Positions 24,371-35,570 of a DNA stretch of 64,000 bases are shown here, piece after piece; within the stretch, counting starts at the first letter, position 1, and every line of letters begins with the position of its first letter. The stretch lies in NCBI RefSeq assembly GCF_034190915.1, contig NW_026947501.1, positions 1,302,001 to 1,366,000 on the forward strand. Direction: 5' to 3'. Source of the stretch: Cavia porcellus (taxonomy: Eukaryota > Chordata > Mammalia > Rodentia > Caviidae). The notes under the pieces were generated by a model that ran no database searches, had not been told where the DNA came from, and was given only the letters and a program-made list of their open reading frames with translations. The position numbers and the translations under genes were made by a program.

Positions 24371-27300
24371 TTAGGGTTAGGTTTAGTGTTATGGTTATGG
24401 GTAAGGTTAGGGTTAGTCTTAGGGATAGGGTTATTGTTAGGGTTAGGGATAGCGTTCGGGTTAGAGGTTAGTGCTAGGGTTGGGGTTAGGGTTAAGGTTA
24501 TGATTATGGTTAGTGGTTAGGGTTAGGATTAGGGTTAGGATTAGTGTTAGGGCTTAAGGTTAGGTGTTACACTTAGGGTTATGGCTTAGGTTTAGGGGTT
24601 AGGTTTAGGGGTTAGTGTTATGGTTTGGGTTGGGGTTAGTGTTAGCGTACAGGTTAGGGTTAGGGTTAGGGTTAGAGATTAGGGTTAGGTTTTCGGTTAG
24701 GGTTAGGGATAGGGTTAGTTTTAGGTTCAGGGTTAGTGATTAGGGTTAGGTTTAGGGTTATCTTTAGGATTAGTGTTATGGCTTAAGTTTAGAAGTTAGG
24801 CTTAGGGTTATGGCTTATGGTTAGGGGTTAGGCTTAAGGATAAGGAATATGGTTAGGGTTAGGGTTTCAGTTAGATTTAGGGTTATGGTTATGGTTAGGT
24901 ATAGAGATTAGGGTTAGGGTTAGAGTTTGGGTTAGGGTTATAAGTTAGAGTTAGGGTTAAGTTAGGGTTAGGGATAGGGTTAAGGTTATGTTTAGGTTTA
25001 GATTTAGGGTTACATTTAGGGTTAGAAATTAGGGTTAGTGTTAGGGTTAGGGTTAGGTTTAGATGGTTAAGGTTAGGGTTTGTGTTAGCTTTTGGGTTAA
25101 GGTTAAAGTTTCGGGCTAGGGTTAGGGTTAGTGATAGGGTTAACGTTATGGTTAGGGTTTAGGGTTAGGGATAGGGATAGTTTTAGATTTAGGGTTAGGG
25201 TTATTGTTAGTGTTTAGTGTTAGGGTTAGTTTTCGGGTTCGTATTATGGTTAGGGTTATGGTTAGGATAAGGTTTAGAGGGTTATGGTTAGGGTTAGGGT
25301 TAGGTTTGTGTTTAGGTTTAGGGTTAGGATTAGGGTTAGGGTTAGGGATATATTTCGGGATAGAGGTGAGGGTTTGAGTTAGGGTTAGCGTTATGGTTCG
25401 TGTTAGAGATTAGAGTTAGTTTTAGACTTGCCATTAGGGTTAGTTATTATGGTTAGGTGTTAGGGTTACGGTTAGGGCTTAGTTTTAGGGTTAGGGCTTA
25501 AGGTTAGGGTTAGGATTAGGGTTTAATGTTAGGGTTAGGATTCGTTTTAGGATTAGGGTTAGGCTTAGGGTTAGGGATTTGGTTAGGGTTAGTGATAACT
25601 TTCGGGTTAGAGCTTATGTTTATTGTTAGGATTAGTGTTACAGTTAGGGTTAGAGGTTAGGGTTAGTGTTAGGGTTAGGATTCATGTTAGGAATCAAGGT
25701 TAGTGGTTAGGCTTAGGGTTATGGGTTGGGGATAGGGGTTAGGTTTAAAAGTTAGGATTTTTGTTTGGGTTAGGGTTAGGGTTAGGGTTATGGTTAGGTT
25801 TAGGGTTAGGGTTACGTTTTGGGTTAGAGGTTATTGTTAGGATTAGTGTTAATGTTAGGGTCATGTTTACAGTTAGTGTTAGGGTTAGGGCTTAATGTTA
25901 GGAGTCAGTGTTTGTGATAGAATTATGATTAGTGATAGGATTAGGGTTAGAGTTAGGGTTAGGGTTAGGGTTAGTGTTAGGGTTAGGGCTAGGGTTAAGG
26001 GTTAAGGTTATTGTTAGAGTTAGTGTTTCGGGTTAGAGTTAGGGTTAGGATTAGTATTTTGGTTAGGTTTAGGATTAGGGATTATGGTTAGGGTTTGTTT
26101 TCGTGTTAGGGTTAGTGTTAGGTTTTGGGTTGTGGTTAGATTTAGATTTAAGGTTATGTTTAGGGCTAGAAATTAGGGTTAGGGTTAGGGTTAGGGTTAG
26201 GCTTAGGGTAAGGGTTATAGGGTTAGCGTTAGGGTTAGCGTTAGCTTTAAGGTTAGGGTTAAAACTTAGGTTTAGGGTTAGGGTTAGTGATATGGTTATC
26301 GTTATGTTTAGGGTTTAGGGTTAGGGATAGGGTTAGTGTTAGTGTTAGGATTAGGCTTAGTGTTACTGTTCGGGTCAGGGTTAGAGTTAGGGTTAGGGAT
26401 TTGTGTTAGTGTTAATGTTAGGGTTAGGGTTAGGATTTGGATTTGGTGTTAGGGATAGTGTTAGTGTTAGGTTTATGGTTAGGGTTTGGGTTAGGAATTG
26501 GTTAGTGTTAGGATTAGTGTTAGTGATATGGTTAGTGTTAGGTTTAGGGAGAGGGATTTGGTTTAGGGTTAGGGTTATTGTTAGGGGTAGGTTTAGGGTT
26601 AGGCTTAGGGTTAGGTTTAAGGATAGGGTTAGGTTTAGGGTTAGGGTTAGTGTTAGTGTTAGGATTATGGTTAGGGTCAGGGTTAGGATTAGGGTTAGGT
26701 TTAGGTTTAGGTTTAGGGGTTAGTGTTAGGGTTAGGGTTATGTTAGACTTAGAGATAGGGTTAGTGTTAGAGGGTTAGGGTGAGTGTTAGGTTTTGGGTT
26801 ATAGTTAGGGTTAGTTTTAGTGTTAGGGTTAGGGTTATGTTTAGAGGTTATGATTAGAGGTTAGGGTTAGGGCTAGAGTTATGGTTAGGGTTAGGTTTAG
26901 AGTTTAGTGTTAGCGTTAGGGTTATGTTAGACTTAGATTTAGGGTTAGGTTTAGGGTTATGGTTAGAGGTTATGGTTAGATTTAGGGTTAAGGTTATGGT
27001 TATGTTTAGGGTTAGTGTTAGGGTTAGAGTATGGGTTAGGGTTTGTGTGCGTGTTAGGATTACAGTTAGGGTTAGCCTTATCGTTAGGGTTATGGCTATG
27101 TTTACGATTAGGGTTAGGGTTAGGGTTAGGGTTACATGGCTAGAGTTAGAGTTAGGGTTAGATTTAGGGTTACGGTTAGTGTTAGGGTTGTGGTAGGTTT
27201 AGGACTAGGCTTACGTTTAGGCTTAGGAATATTGTTCTGTTTAGAGCTTAGGGTTAGGGTTAGGGGTAGAGTTAGGGTTACATTTAGGTTTAGAGGTTAG

Positions 27301-27999
27301 GGTTAAGTTCAGGGTTGGGTTAGGTTTAGGTTTAGGGTTAGAGGATAGGGTTAGATTTAGAGTTGGGTTAGGGTTAGGTTTAGGGTTAGAGGTTAGAGTT
27401 AGAGTTAGGGTTAGTCTTAGTTTTATGGTTAGTTTTAGGGTTAGGGCTTTGCATTAGGTTTAGGTTTAGGATTAGGGTTACTGTTAGTGTTAGGCTTATG
27501 TTGAGGATTAGGTTTAGGGTTAGGGTTAGAGATAGTGTTCCAGTTAGAGGTTAGGGTTAGGGTTAGGTTTAGGTTTAGGATTAGCCTTATTGTTAGGGTT
27601 CAAGGTTAGTGTTAGTGTTACGGTTAGGATTAAGCTTAGAGCTTATGGCTTGTGGTTAGGGTTCGGGTAAAGGCTTAGGGTTAGGGGTTAAGGTTAGTTG
27701 TTAGTGTTATGGTTATAGTTATGGTTAGGGTTACGGTTAGGGTTAGAAATTAGGGTTATTGTTAGTTTTAGAGTTAGTGTTAGGGTTAAGGTTAAGTTTA
27801 GGTGTTAGTGTTGTGGTTAGTGTTAGTGTTAGGTTTAGGGATAGGGATTAGGGTTAGGGTTAGGGTTATGGGTTAGGGTTAGGGTTAGGGTTAGGGTTAG
27901 GGTTAGGTTAATTTTCGGATTAGTGTTAGGGTTAGGGTGGCGTTCTGGTTAGAGGTTAGGATTAGGGTTAGGGTTTAGGTTATGGTTAGCGTTAGCTTT

Positions 28000-30900
28000 A
28001 GGGTTAGAGGGTTAGTGTTAGAGTTAGCGTTAGCTTTAGGGTTAGAGTTAAAGCTTAGTGTTAGGGATAGGGTTGGTGATAGGGTTATCGTTAGGGTTAG
28101 GGTTTAGTATTAGAGATAGCGTTACTGTCAAGATTATGGTTAGAGTTAGGGTTACCATTAGGATCATGGTTCGAGTGAGGTTTAGGGATTTGCTTAAGGT
28201 TAGGGTTAGGGTTAGGGTAAAGTTTGGGATTAGGGATAGTGTTATGGTTAGTTTTATGGGTAGGTTTAGGGTTAGGGATTAGGGTTAGGGCTAGGATTAG
28301 GGTTAGGGCTAGAGTTAGTGTTAGATTGAGTGTGAGAGATTAGGTTTAGGGATAGGGTTATTGTTTTTGTTAGGCTTAGGTTTAAGTTTAAGAATAGGTT
28401 TAGGTTTAGGATTAGGGTGTTAAGTTAGGGTTACATTTTGGCATTAGCCTTAGGGTTAGGATTAGGTTTAGGTTTAAGGATAGTGTTAGGGTTTAGTGTT
28501 CGGGTTAGGTATAGTTTAAGTTACAGTTGGGGTTAGAATTAGAGGGTTAGGGTGCGGGTTAGGTTCAGGGTTACTGTTAGGGTTAGGGTAAGTGTTAGGT
28601 TTAGTGGTTAAGGTTAGGGTTAAGGTTAGATTTAGGGTTATGGTTAGGGTTAGGATTACGGTTAGGGTTAGAGATTAGTGTTAGGGTTACTGTTAAATTT
28701 ATGTATTAGGGTTACAGTTAGTGTTTAGGTTAGTGTTAGGGATAGAGATTAGGTTTAATGTTAGTGTTAGGATTAGGCTTATGGGTTAGGGTTAGGGTTA
28801 TGGTTAGGGTTAGGATTAGTGTTAGGATTATGGATAGTGATTCAGGTTAGGGTTAGTGTTAGAGTTAGGGTTGGCGATCAGGTTAGATGGTAGGGTTAGT
28901 GTTAGGGTTAGTGTTATGGTTATGGTTATGGTCAGGGTTATGGTTAGGGTTACGGTTACGGTTAGAGATTAGCGTTATTGTTAGCCTTAGAATAAGGGTT
29001 AGGGTTAGGGTTAGGTATAGGTGTTAGTGTTATGCTTAATGTTCGGAATAGGGATTAGGTTTAGTGTAAGGGTTAGTGTTACGGTTATGGGTTAGGGTTA
29101 GATTTAGGGTTAGTGTTAGGGTTAGGGATTGCGTTCAGTTTAGAGGTTAGGATTAGGTTTAGGGTTAAGGTTACCGTTAGGTTTAGGTTTAGGGTTAGGA
29201 TTAGTGTTAGGGCTTAAGGGTAGGGTTATTGTTAGGTTTAGGGTTAGGGTTAGCGATAGGGTTAGGGTTAGTGTTAGGGTTAGATGGTTAGGGTTAGGTT
29301 TATTGTTAGATTTAGTGTTAGAGTTAAAATTTAGTGTTAGGGTTAGGGTTGATGATAGCATTATCATTAGGGTTAGGGTTTAGGGTTAGAGATAGAGTTT
29401 GTGTTAGGATTAGGGTAAGAGGGTTACGGTTAGGATCAGGGTTAGAGTGAGGGTTAGGGATTTGTGTTAGGGTTAAGGTTAGGTTTAGGGTAAGGTTTGG
29501 GGTTAGGGATAGTGTTGGGGTTAGTTTTATGCGTAGGGTTAGTGTTATGGATTAGTGTTAGGGTTAGTATTAGGGTTAGGGTTTGGGTTAGTGTTAGGTT
29601 TAGTGCGTGATTTTTTTAGGCATAGGGTTATTGTTAGGGTTAAGGTTAGGGTTAGACTTAGGTTTAGGCTTAAGAATAGGGTTAGGTTTAGTATTAAGTT
29701 TAGTGTTAGGGTTAAGGTTACCTTTAGGGGTAAGGCTTAGGGTTAGGATTAGGTTTAGGTTTAGGGTTAGTTATAGGGGTTAGTGTTAGTGTTAGGGTTA
29801 GGTTAGAGCTAGAGTTAGGGTTAAGGTTAGTGGGTTAGGGTGAGGGTTAGGTTTAGGGTTATGGTTGGGGTTAGGGCTGGGTTAGGGTTATGGTTAGTAG
29901 TTAAGGTTAATGTTTGGGTTACAGTTAGAGTTATGTTTAGGGTTAGGGTTAGGGCTACAGTTAGGGTTACAGATTAGGGTTATTTTATGGTTAGTGTTAA
30001 ATTTAGGTGTTAGGGTTATGGTAAGTGTTAGGGTTAAGTTAGGGATAGAGATTAGGTTTAGGGTTAGTGTTCGGATTAGGCTTATGGATTACGGTCAGTG
30101 TTAGGATTAGTGTTAGGATTATGGATAGTGATTCGTGTTAGGGTTAGTGTTAGGGTTAGGGATGGTGTTTGAGTTAGATGGTAGGGTTAGGGTTAGGTTT
30201 AGTGTTAGGGTTACGGTTAGGGTTAGAGATTAGGGTTAGTGTTAGGTTTAGCATTAGGGTTAGTTTTAGAGGGTTAGTATTAGGGTTAGGGTTAGCATCA
30301 GGTTTAAAGTTAGGGTTAGGGTTAAGGTTAGGGTTAGGGTTAGGGTTACAGTTCGGTTTAGAGTTAGGGTTACAGTTGGGGTTAGAGATTAGGGTTACGG
30401 TTAGGGTTAGGTTTAGGTTTAAAGTTAGGGTTAGAGTTAGAGTTACCGTTATGTTTAGGGTCGGGGTTAAGGTTAAGTTTAGGGTTTAGGATTAGGGTTA
30501 GTGTTAGTCTTTTGGTTAGTGTTACGGTTAGGGTTAGGGTTAGAATTAGGGTGAGGGATATGGGTTACGGTTAATGTTAGGGATACGTTTAGTGTTGGGG
30601 TTGGGGTTAGGGATAGTGTTAGTATTAGGTTTATGCTGCGGGTTAGTTTGAGGGATTAGGGTTAGTGTTAGTGTTAGTGTTAGTGTTAGCGATAGGGTTA
30701 GTCATAAGTATATGGTTAGGGATTAGGTTTAGTGTTAGGGTTATTATTATTGTTAGGGTTAGGCTTAGGCTTAGGCTTAGGGTTAGGGATAGGGTTCGGT
30801 TAAGGGGTATGGTTAGTGTTAGGGTTAGGGTTACGGTTAGGGATTAAGTTTAAGGTAAGTATTAGGTTTATGGTTAGGGGTTAGTGTTAGGGTTACGGTT

Positions 30901-33500
30901 ATGGTTACAGTTAGAGTTAGGATTAGTTTTAGAGATTTATGTTGAGGGATATGGTTAGGGTTAGGGTTAGGGTTAGGGTTATGGTTAGAGGTTAGAGATT
31001 AGGGTTAGTGTTAGTGTCAGGGTTATGGTTAGGGTTAGGATTAGGGTTAAGTTTAGCCTTAGCATTAGAGGTTAGGCTTAGGGTTAGAGTTAGGCTTAGG
31101 GTTAGGGGTTAGGTTTAGGGTTAGGGTTCGAGTTCGTGTTAGGTTTACGGTTAGGATTAGTGTTACCGTAAGGATTACAGAAAGGTTTAAGTTTAGGTTT
31201 AGGTTTACGATCAGCATAAGGTTACAGTGTTAGGATTAGTGTTAGGGTTAGATTTAAGGATAGGATTAGTGTTAGGGTTAAATTTAAGGATAGGATTAGT
31301 GTTAGGCTTATGGTAGGGTTAGGGTTAGACTTTATGGTTATTGTTATTGTTACGGTAAGTTTTACGGTTAGGGTTATGTCTAGAGTTAGGCTTACGGTTA
31401 GGGTTAGAGATTAGGGTTAGTGTCTGGGCTAGGTTTTGTGTTAGGTTTAGGTTTAAGTGTTAGGGTTAGGGTTAGGTTTAGGGTTAGGTTTAGGGTTAGG
31501 CTTTAGGGTTAGGGTTAGGGTTAATCTTAGGGTTAGATTTAGGGTTAGGGTTAGGGATAGCTTTCAGTTTAGAGGTTAGGGTTAGTGTTAGGGTTAAGGT
31601 TAGGGTTAGTGTTTAGTGTTAGGGTAAGGGTTATGGTTAGGGTTAGGGTTACGATTAAGGTTAGAGATTATGGTTACGTTAGTGTTAGGGTAAGGGTTAG
31701 TGTTAGGGTTAGGGTTAGGGTTAGAGCTTAGCGTTAGGGTTAATTTAGGTTTAGGTATAGGGTTAGTGTTAGTGTCATCTTTAGGTTTAGGGTTAGTGTT
31801 AGTGTTAGGGTTAGTATTAGGGTTAGAGTTAGAGTTAGTTTTAGAGCTTAGGGTTAGGGTTACAGTTAGTGATAGGGTCATCTTTAGGTTTCGGGTTTAG
31901 TGATAGGGTTAGGGTTATTGTTAGTGTTAGGGTTACAGCTTGTGTTAGGGTTAGGGTTTGGGTTATATTTAGGGTTAGGGATTTGGGTTAGGTTTAAGGT
32001 TAGAGTGAGGGTTAGGATTAAGGTTAGTGGTCTGGGTTAGGGATACTGTTAGCATTAGGGTTAGGGTTAGCATTAGCTTTAGGGTTAGGGTTAAAGATTA
32101 GTGTTAGGGTTAGGTTTAGTGTTAGAGATAGGATAATTTTAGGATTAGGGTTAGGTTTAGGGTTACGGTTAGGTTCAGGGTTAGAGTTAGTGTTACGGAT
32201 TTGGGTTAGGGCTAAGTTTAGGGTTAGCGTTAGGATTAGGGCTTGGGGTTAGGGATTGTGTTAGTGTTAGGTTTATGGCTAGGTGTAGGGTTAGGGTTAG
32301 GGATTAGGATTAGGGTTAGAATTAGAGTTAGGGATATGGTTAGTGTTAGGTTTAGGGTGAGGGATTAGGTTTAGGGCTACGGTTATTGTTAGGGTTAGGA
32401 TTAGGCTTAGGGTTAGATTTAAGAATAGGGTTAGGTTTAGGTTTAGGGTTTGTGTTAGCCTTAGTGTTACCTTTAGATGTTAGGCTTAGCGTTAGGATTA
32501 GGTTTAGGTTTAGGTTTAGTGTTAGTGGTTAGTGTTAGTGTTAGGGTTAGGTTAGTGTTAGAGTTAAGGTTACTGTTAGGATTAGAGTTAGGGTTAGGCT
32601 TAGGATTAGTGGTTAGTGTTAGGGTTATGGTTACGGTTAGTGTGAGGGTTAGGGTTACCATTAGGCTTAGGCATTAGGGTTATTTTTTGGATTAGATTTA
32701 GGGTTAGGGTTAGTTTTAGGTGTTAGTGTTATGGTTAGTGTTAGGGGTTGGTTTAGGAATAGAGATTAGGGTTAGTGTTAGTGTTAGGATTAGGGTTAGG
32801 GGTTGTGGTTAGTGTTAGTGTTAGGGTTAGGGGTTATGGTTAAGGTTAGGATTATTGTTAAGGTTACAGATAGTGATTCGGGTTAGCCTTAGGTTTAGAG
32901 TTAGGGATAGTGTTCGGGTGAGATGGTAGGGTTAGGGTTAGTTTTAGGGTTACAGTTAGCTTTAGAGTTAGGCTTATGATTAGGGTTAGAGATTAGTGTT
33001 AGGTTTAGGTTTAGGGTTATGGTTAGGGTTAGGTTAGGATTTGGGTTAGGGTTAGAGTTAGAGTTACGGTTACATTTAGGGGTTTTGGGTTAGGGTTAGG
33101 GTTAGGGTTTCAGTTAGTGTTAGGGTTATGGTTAGAGGTTAGGGTTAGGGTTAGGGTTAGGGTTAGTGTTAGGGTTATGGTCAGTGTTAGGTTTAGAGTT
33201 AGCAGTTAGGTTTAGAGTTAGGATTCGAGTTAGTGTTAGGGTTACTGTTGGGGTTAGCATTACCGTAAGGTTTACAGATAGGTTTAGGATTAGGATTACC
33301 ATTAGCATTAGGGTTAGAGTTTTAGCGTTTGGGTTAGGGTTAGATTTAGGATTAGGGTTAGTGTTAGGCTTATGGTAGGGTTCAGGTTAGACTTTAGTGT
33401 TAGTGTTGTTACGGTAAGGGTTAGGGTTACGGTTAAGTTTAGAGTTAGTGTTATGCTTCAGGTTATAGTTTAAGGTTAGTGTTATGGTTAGGTTTAGTGT
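28000..33500 (+). repeat. Higher-order repeat family B (offsets about 1.28 and 2.75 kb)
   Basis: TAAGAATAGG occurs at 28,389, 29,671 and about 32,420, and GATAGTGATTC-type landmarks occur near 28,831, 30,122 and 32,869. The offsets between the first two copies (1,282 and 1,291 bp) and between the second and third (about 2,748 bp) agree, which supports a three-copy block. A second pair of landmarks, TTCGAGTT near 31,128 and 33,224 and GTTAGACTTT at 31,324 and 33,386, gives offsets of about 2,060-2,100 bp. That pair also has an older copy at about 23,620-23,790, about 7.5 kb upstream. The section is therefore a mosaic of overlapping duplications. Confidence 0.75.
31231..31300 (+). repeat. Short tandem repeat with a 30-bp period
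   Basis: TAGGATTAGT begins at 31,231, 31,261 and 31,291. The two full 30-bp units between them differ by very few bases. Thirty bases is five hexamers, so this duplication preserves register. Confidence 0.85.
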
Positions 33501-35570
33501 TACTGTTAGGTTTAGGTGTGAAGATAGGTTTAGGTTTAGGGTTAGCATTAGAGTTAGTTTTGGGGTTAGGGTTATGGTTTAGGGTTACGGTTAGGGTTAG
33601 GGTTAGGGTTAGGGTTAGAATTAGTGTTAGGCCTTAAGTTTATGGGTTACGCTTCGTGTTATGGCTTAGGGTTATGTGTTAGGTTTAACGGTTAGTGTTA
33701 TGGTTATGCTTAGGATTTGTGTTAGGGTTACGGTTATGGTTAGGATTAGGGTTACGAATTGGGTTAGGGATTATCATTACGGTTATGGTTAAGGTTAGGA
33801 ATATGGTTAGTTTTTGGGTTTAGGGTGAGGGTTATGTTAGGTTTAGGGATAGGGTTAGGGTTAGAGCTTATGGTTAAGTTTACTGTTAGTGATATGGTTA
33901 TCGTTAGTTTTGGGTTTAGAGTTAGGTTTAGGGTTAGTGTTAGGGTTCGGGTTACGGTTGGGGTTATGGTTAGGGTTAGGGTTAGATTTAGGGTTCGGAA
34001 TTTGGGTTAGGTTTAAAGTTAGGGTTAGGATTAGGGGTTGGGGTTAGGGATAGTGTTTGGTTTAGGGTTATGGTTGGGGTTAGGGTTAGAGATTAGGGTT
34101 AGGTTTAGTATTAGTGTTAGGGATAGGGTTAGTTTTAGGTTTAGGGTTAGGGATTAGGGTTAGGTTAGAGTTATTGTTAGGGTTTGGGTTAGGGTTAGGC
34201 TTAGGTTTTGGGTTAGGGATAGGTTTAGTTTTAGTTTAGGTTTAGGGTTACATTTAGGGTTTAGGGATTGGGTTAGGGTTAGGGTTAGGTTTTAGTGTTA
34301 GGGTTAGAGTTAGTGTTAGGGTTAGGGTTAGGATTAAGGCTAGGGTTACTGTTAGGGTTAGGGTTAGGGTTAGTTTTAGAGTGAGATTTAGGGCTAAGGT
34401 TATGGTTAAGGTTAGAGTTATGTTTATGTTAGAGGTTGGAATTAGAGTTAGTGTAAGGATTAATATTAGGGTTAGGGTTAAATACAGCATTAGGGTTAGA
34501 GTTACGGTTAGTGTTAGTGTTAGTGTTAGTGTTAGTGTTAGGGTTAGTGTTAGTGTTAGTGTTAGTGTTAGGGTTAGGGTTAGGCTTAGAGTTCGGTTTT
34601 GTGTTAGGGTTACAGTTAGGCTTAGCTTTACCATTAGGGTTGTTGTTAGGGTTAGCTTTAGGGTTAGGGTTACCATTAGGGTTAGGTTAAGCTTTAATTT
34701 TAGTATTAGGGTTATGTTAGAGTTTAGGGTTAAAATTAGTTTTTGGGTTATGATTAGGATTAGGGTTAGGTTTAGACTTAGGTTTAGGTATTAGTGTTAG
34801 GGTAAGGGTTAGATTTCAGGTTCTAGTTAGGGTTACAGTTAGGATTAGCGTTATTGTTAGGTTTACGGCTAGGGTTAGTGTTAGGGTTAGGGTTAGATGG
34901 CTAGGGTTGGGTTATGGTTAGGTTTTGGGTTAGGGTTATTTTTAGGGTTTTGGTAGGGTTAGGATTAGGCTTAGGGTTAGGTTTAGGAATAACGTTGTGG
35001 TTAGCGTTAGGGTTAGGCTTAGGGTTAGCGTTAGGTCTAGGTTTAGGGTTAGGATTAGGGTTAGGCTTAGGGTTAGGGTTATGCTTAGAGATTTTGTTTA
35101 GGGTTAAGTTTAGGGTTAGTGTTAGTGTTAGGGGTTGGAGTTAGGGATAGTGTTAGGGTTAGGTTTATGGTTACGGTTAGGATTAGCGATTATGGTTAGG
35201 GTTAGTGTTAGTGTTATTGATAGTGTTAGTGTTAGGTTTTTGGTTAGGGATTAAGTTTAGACTTAGGGTTATTGTTAGGGTTATGGTTATGGTTATGGTT
35301 AGGCTTAGCGTTAGGGTTAGTGATAGGTTTAGGTTTATGGTTCGTGTGATGGTTCGGGTTCGGGTTAGGATTAGGTGTTGGTGTTCAGGTTATTGTTAGT
35401 GTTAGGATTAGGGTCACAGTTAGTTTTAAGGTTGTAGTTACGTTTAGGTTTAGGGTTAGTGTTAGTCTTAGTGTTAGGGTTAGGGATAGAGGTTAGATTT
35501 ATGGTTAGAGATTAGGATTAGGGTTAGTTTAAGGGTTAGGATTAGGGTTAAGTTTAAGGTTAGGATCAGG
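33500..35570 (+). repeat. Array section between families B and C
   Basis: Degenerate hexamers with one notable part, about 34,254-34,676, where hexamer register is kept for roughly 400 bp without a slip. It contains a TTAGTG patch. I could not place the remainder in a longer block, and no gene is supported. Confidence 0.7.
34507..34572 (+). repeat. TTAGTG variant patch
   Basis: Nearly all hexamers here are TTAGTG, in two runs of about five and four units separated by a canonical TTAGGG. A patch of identical variants points to local slippage or short-range conversion that amplified one mutated unit. Confidence 0.85.

Larger units (their letters stand above)
19900..28000 (+). repeat. Array section with short local blocks
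   Basis: Degenerate hexamers with several shorter local repeats. A diverged relative of family A lies near 22,430-22,620, sharing the TTACATTTAGG-type landmark followed by a TTCTG-containing segment. Between about 24.1 and 25.8 kb a motif resembling GGTTATGGCTTAGG, preceded by a TTAAGGTTAG-type segment, recurs near 24,170, 24,580, 24,810 and 25,710. The longest canonical TTAGGG tract I noticed lies near 24,328-24,370. No gene is supported. Confidence 0.75.
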
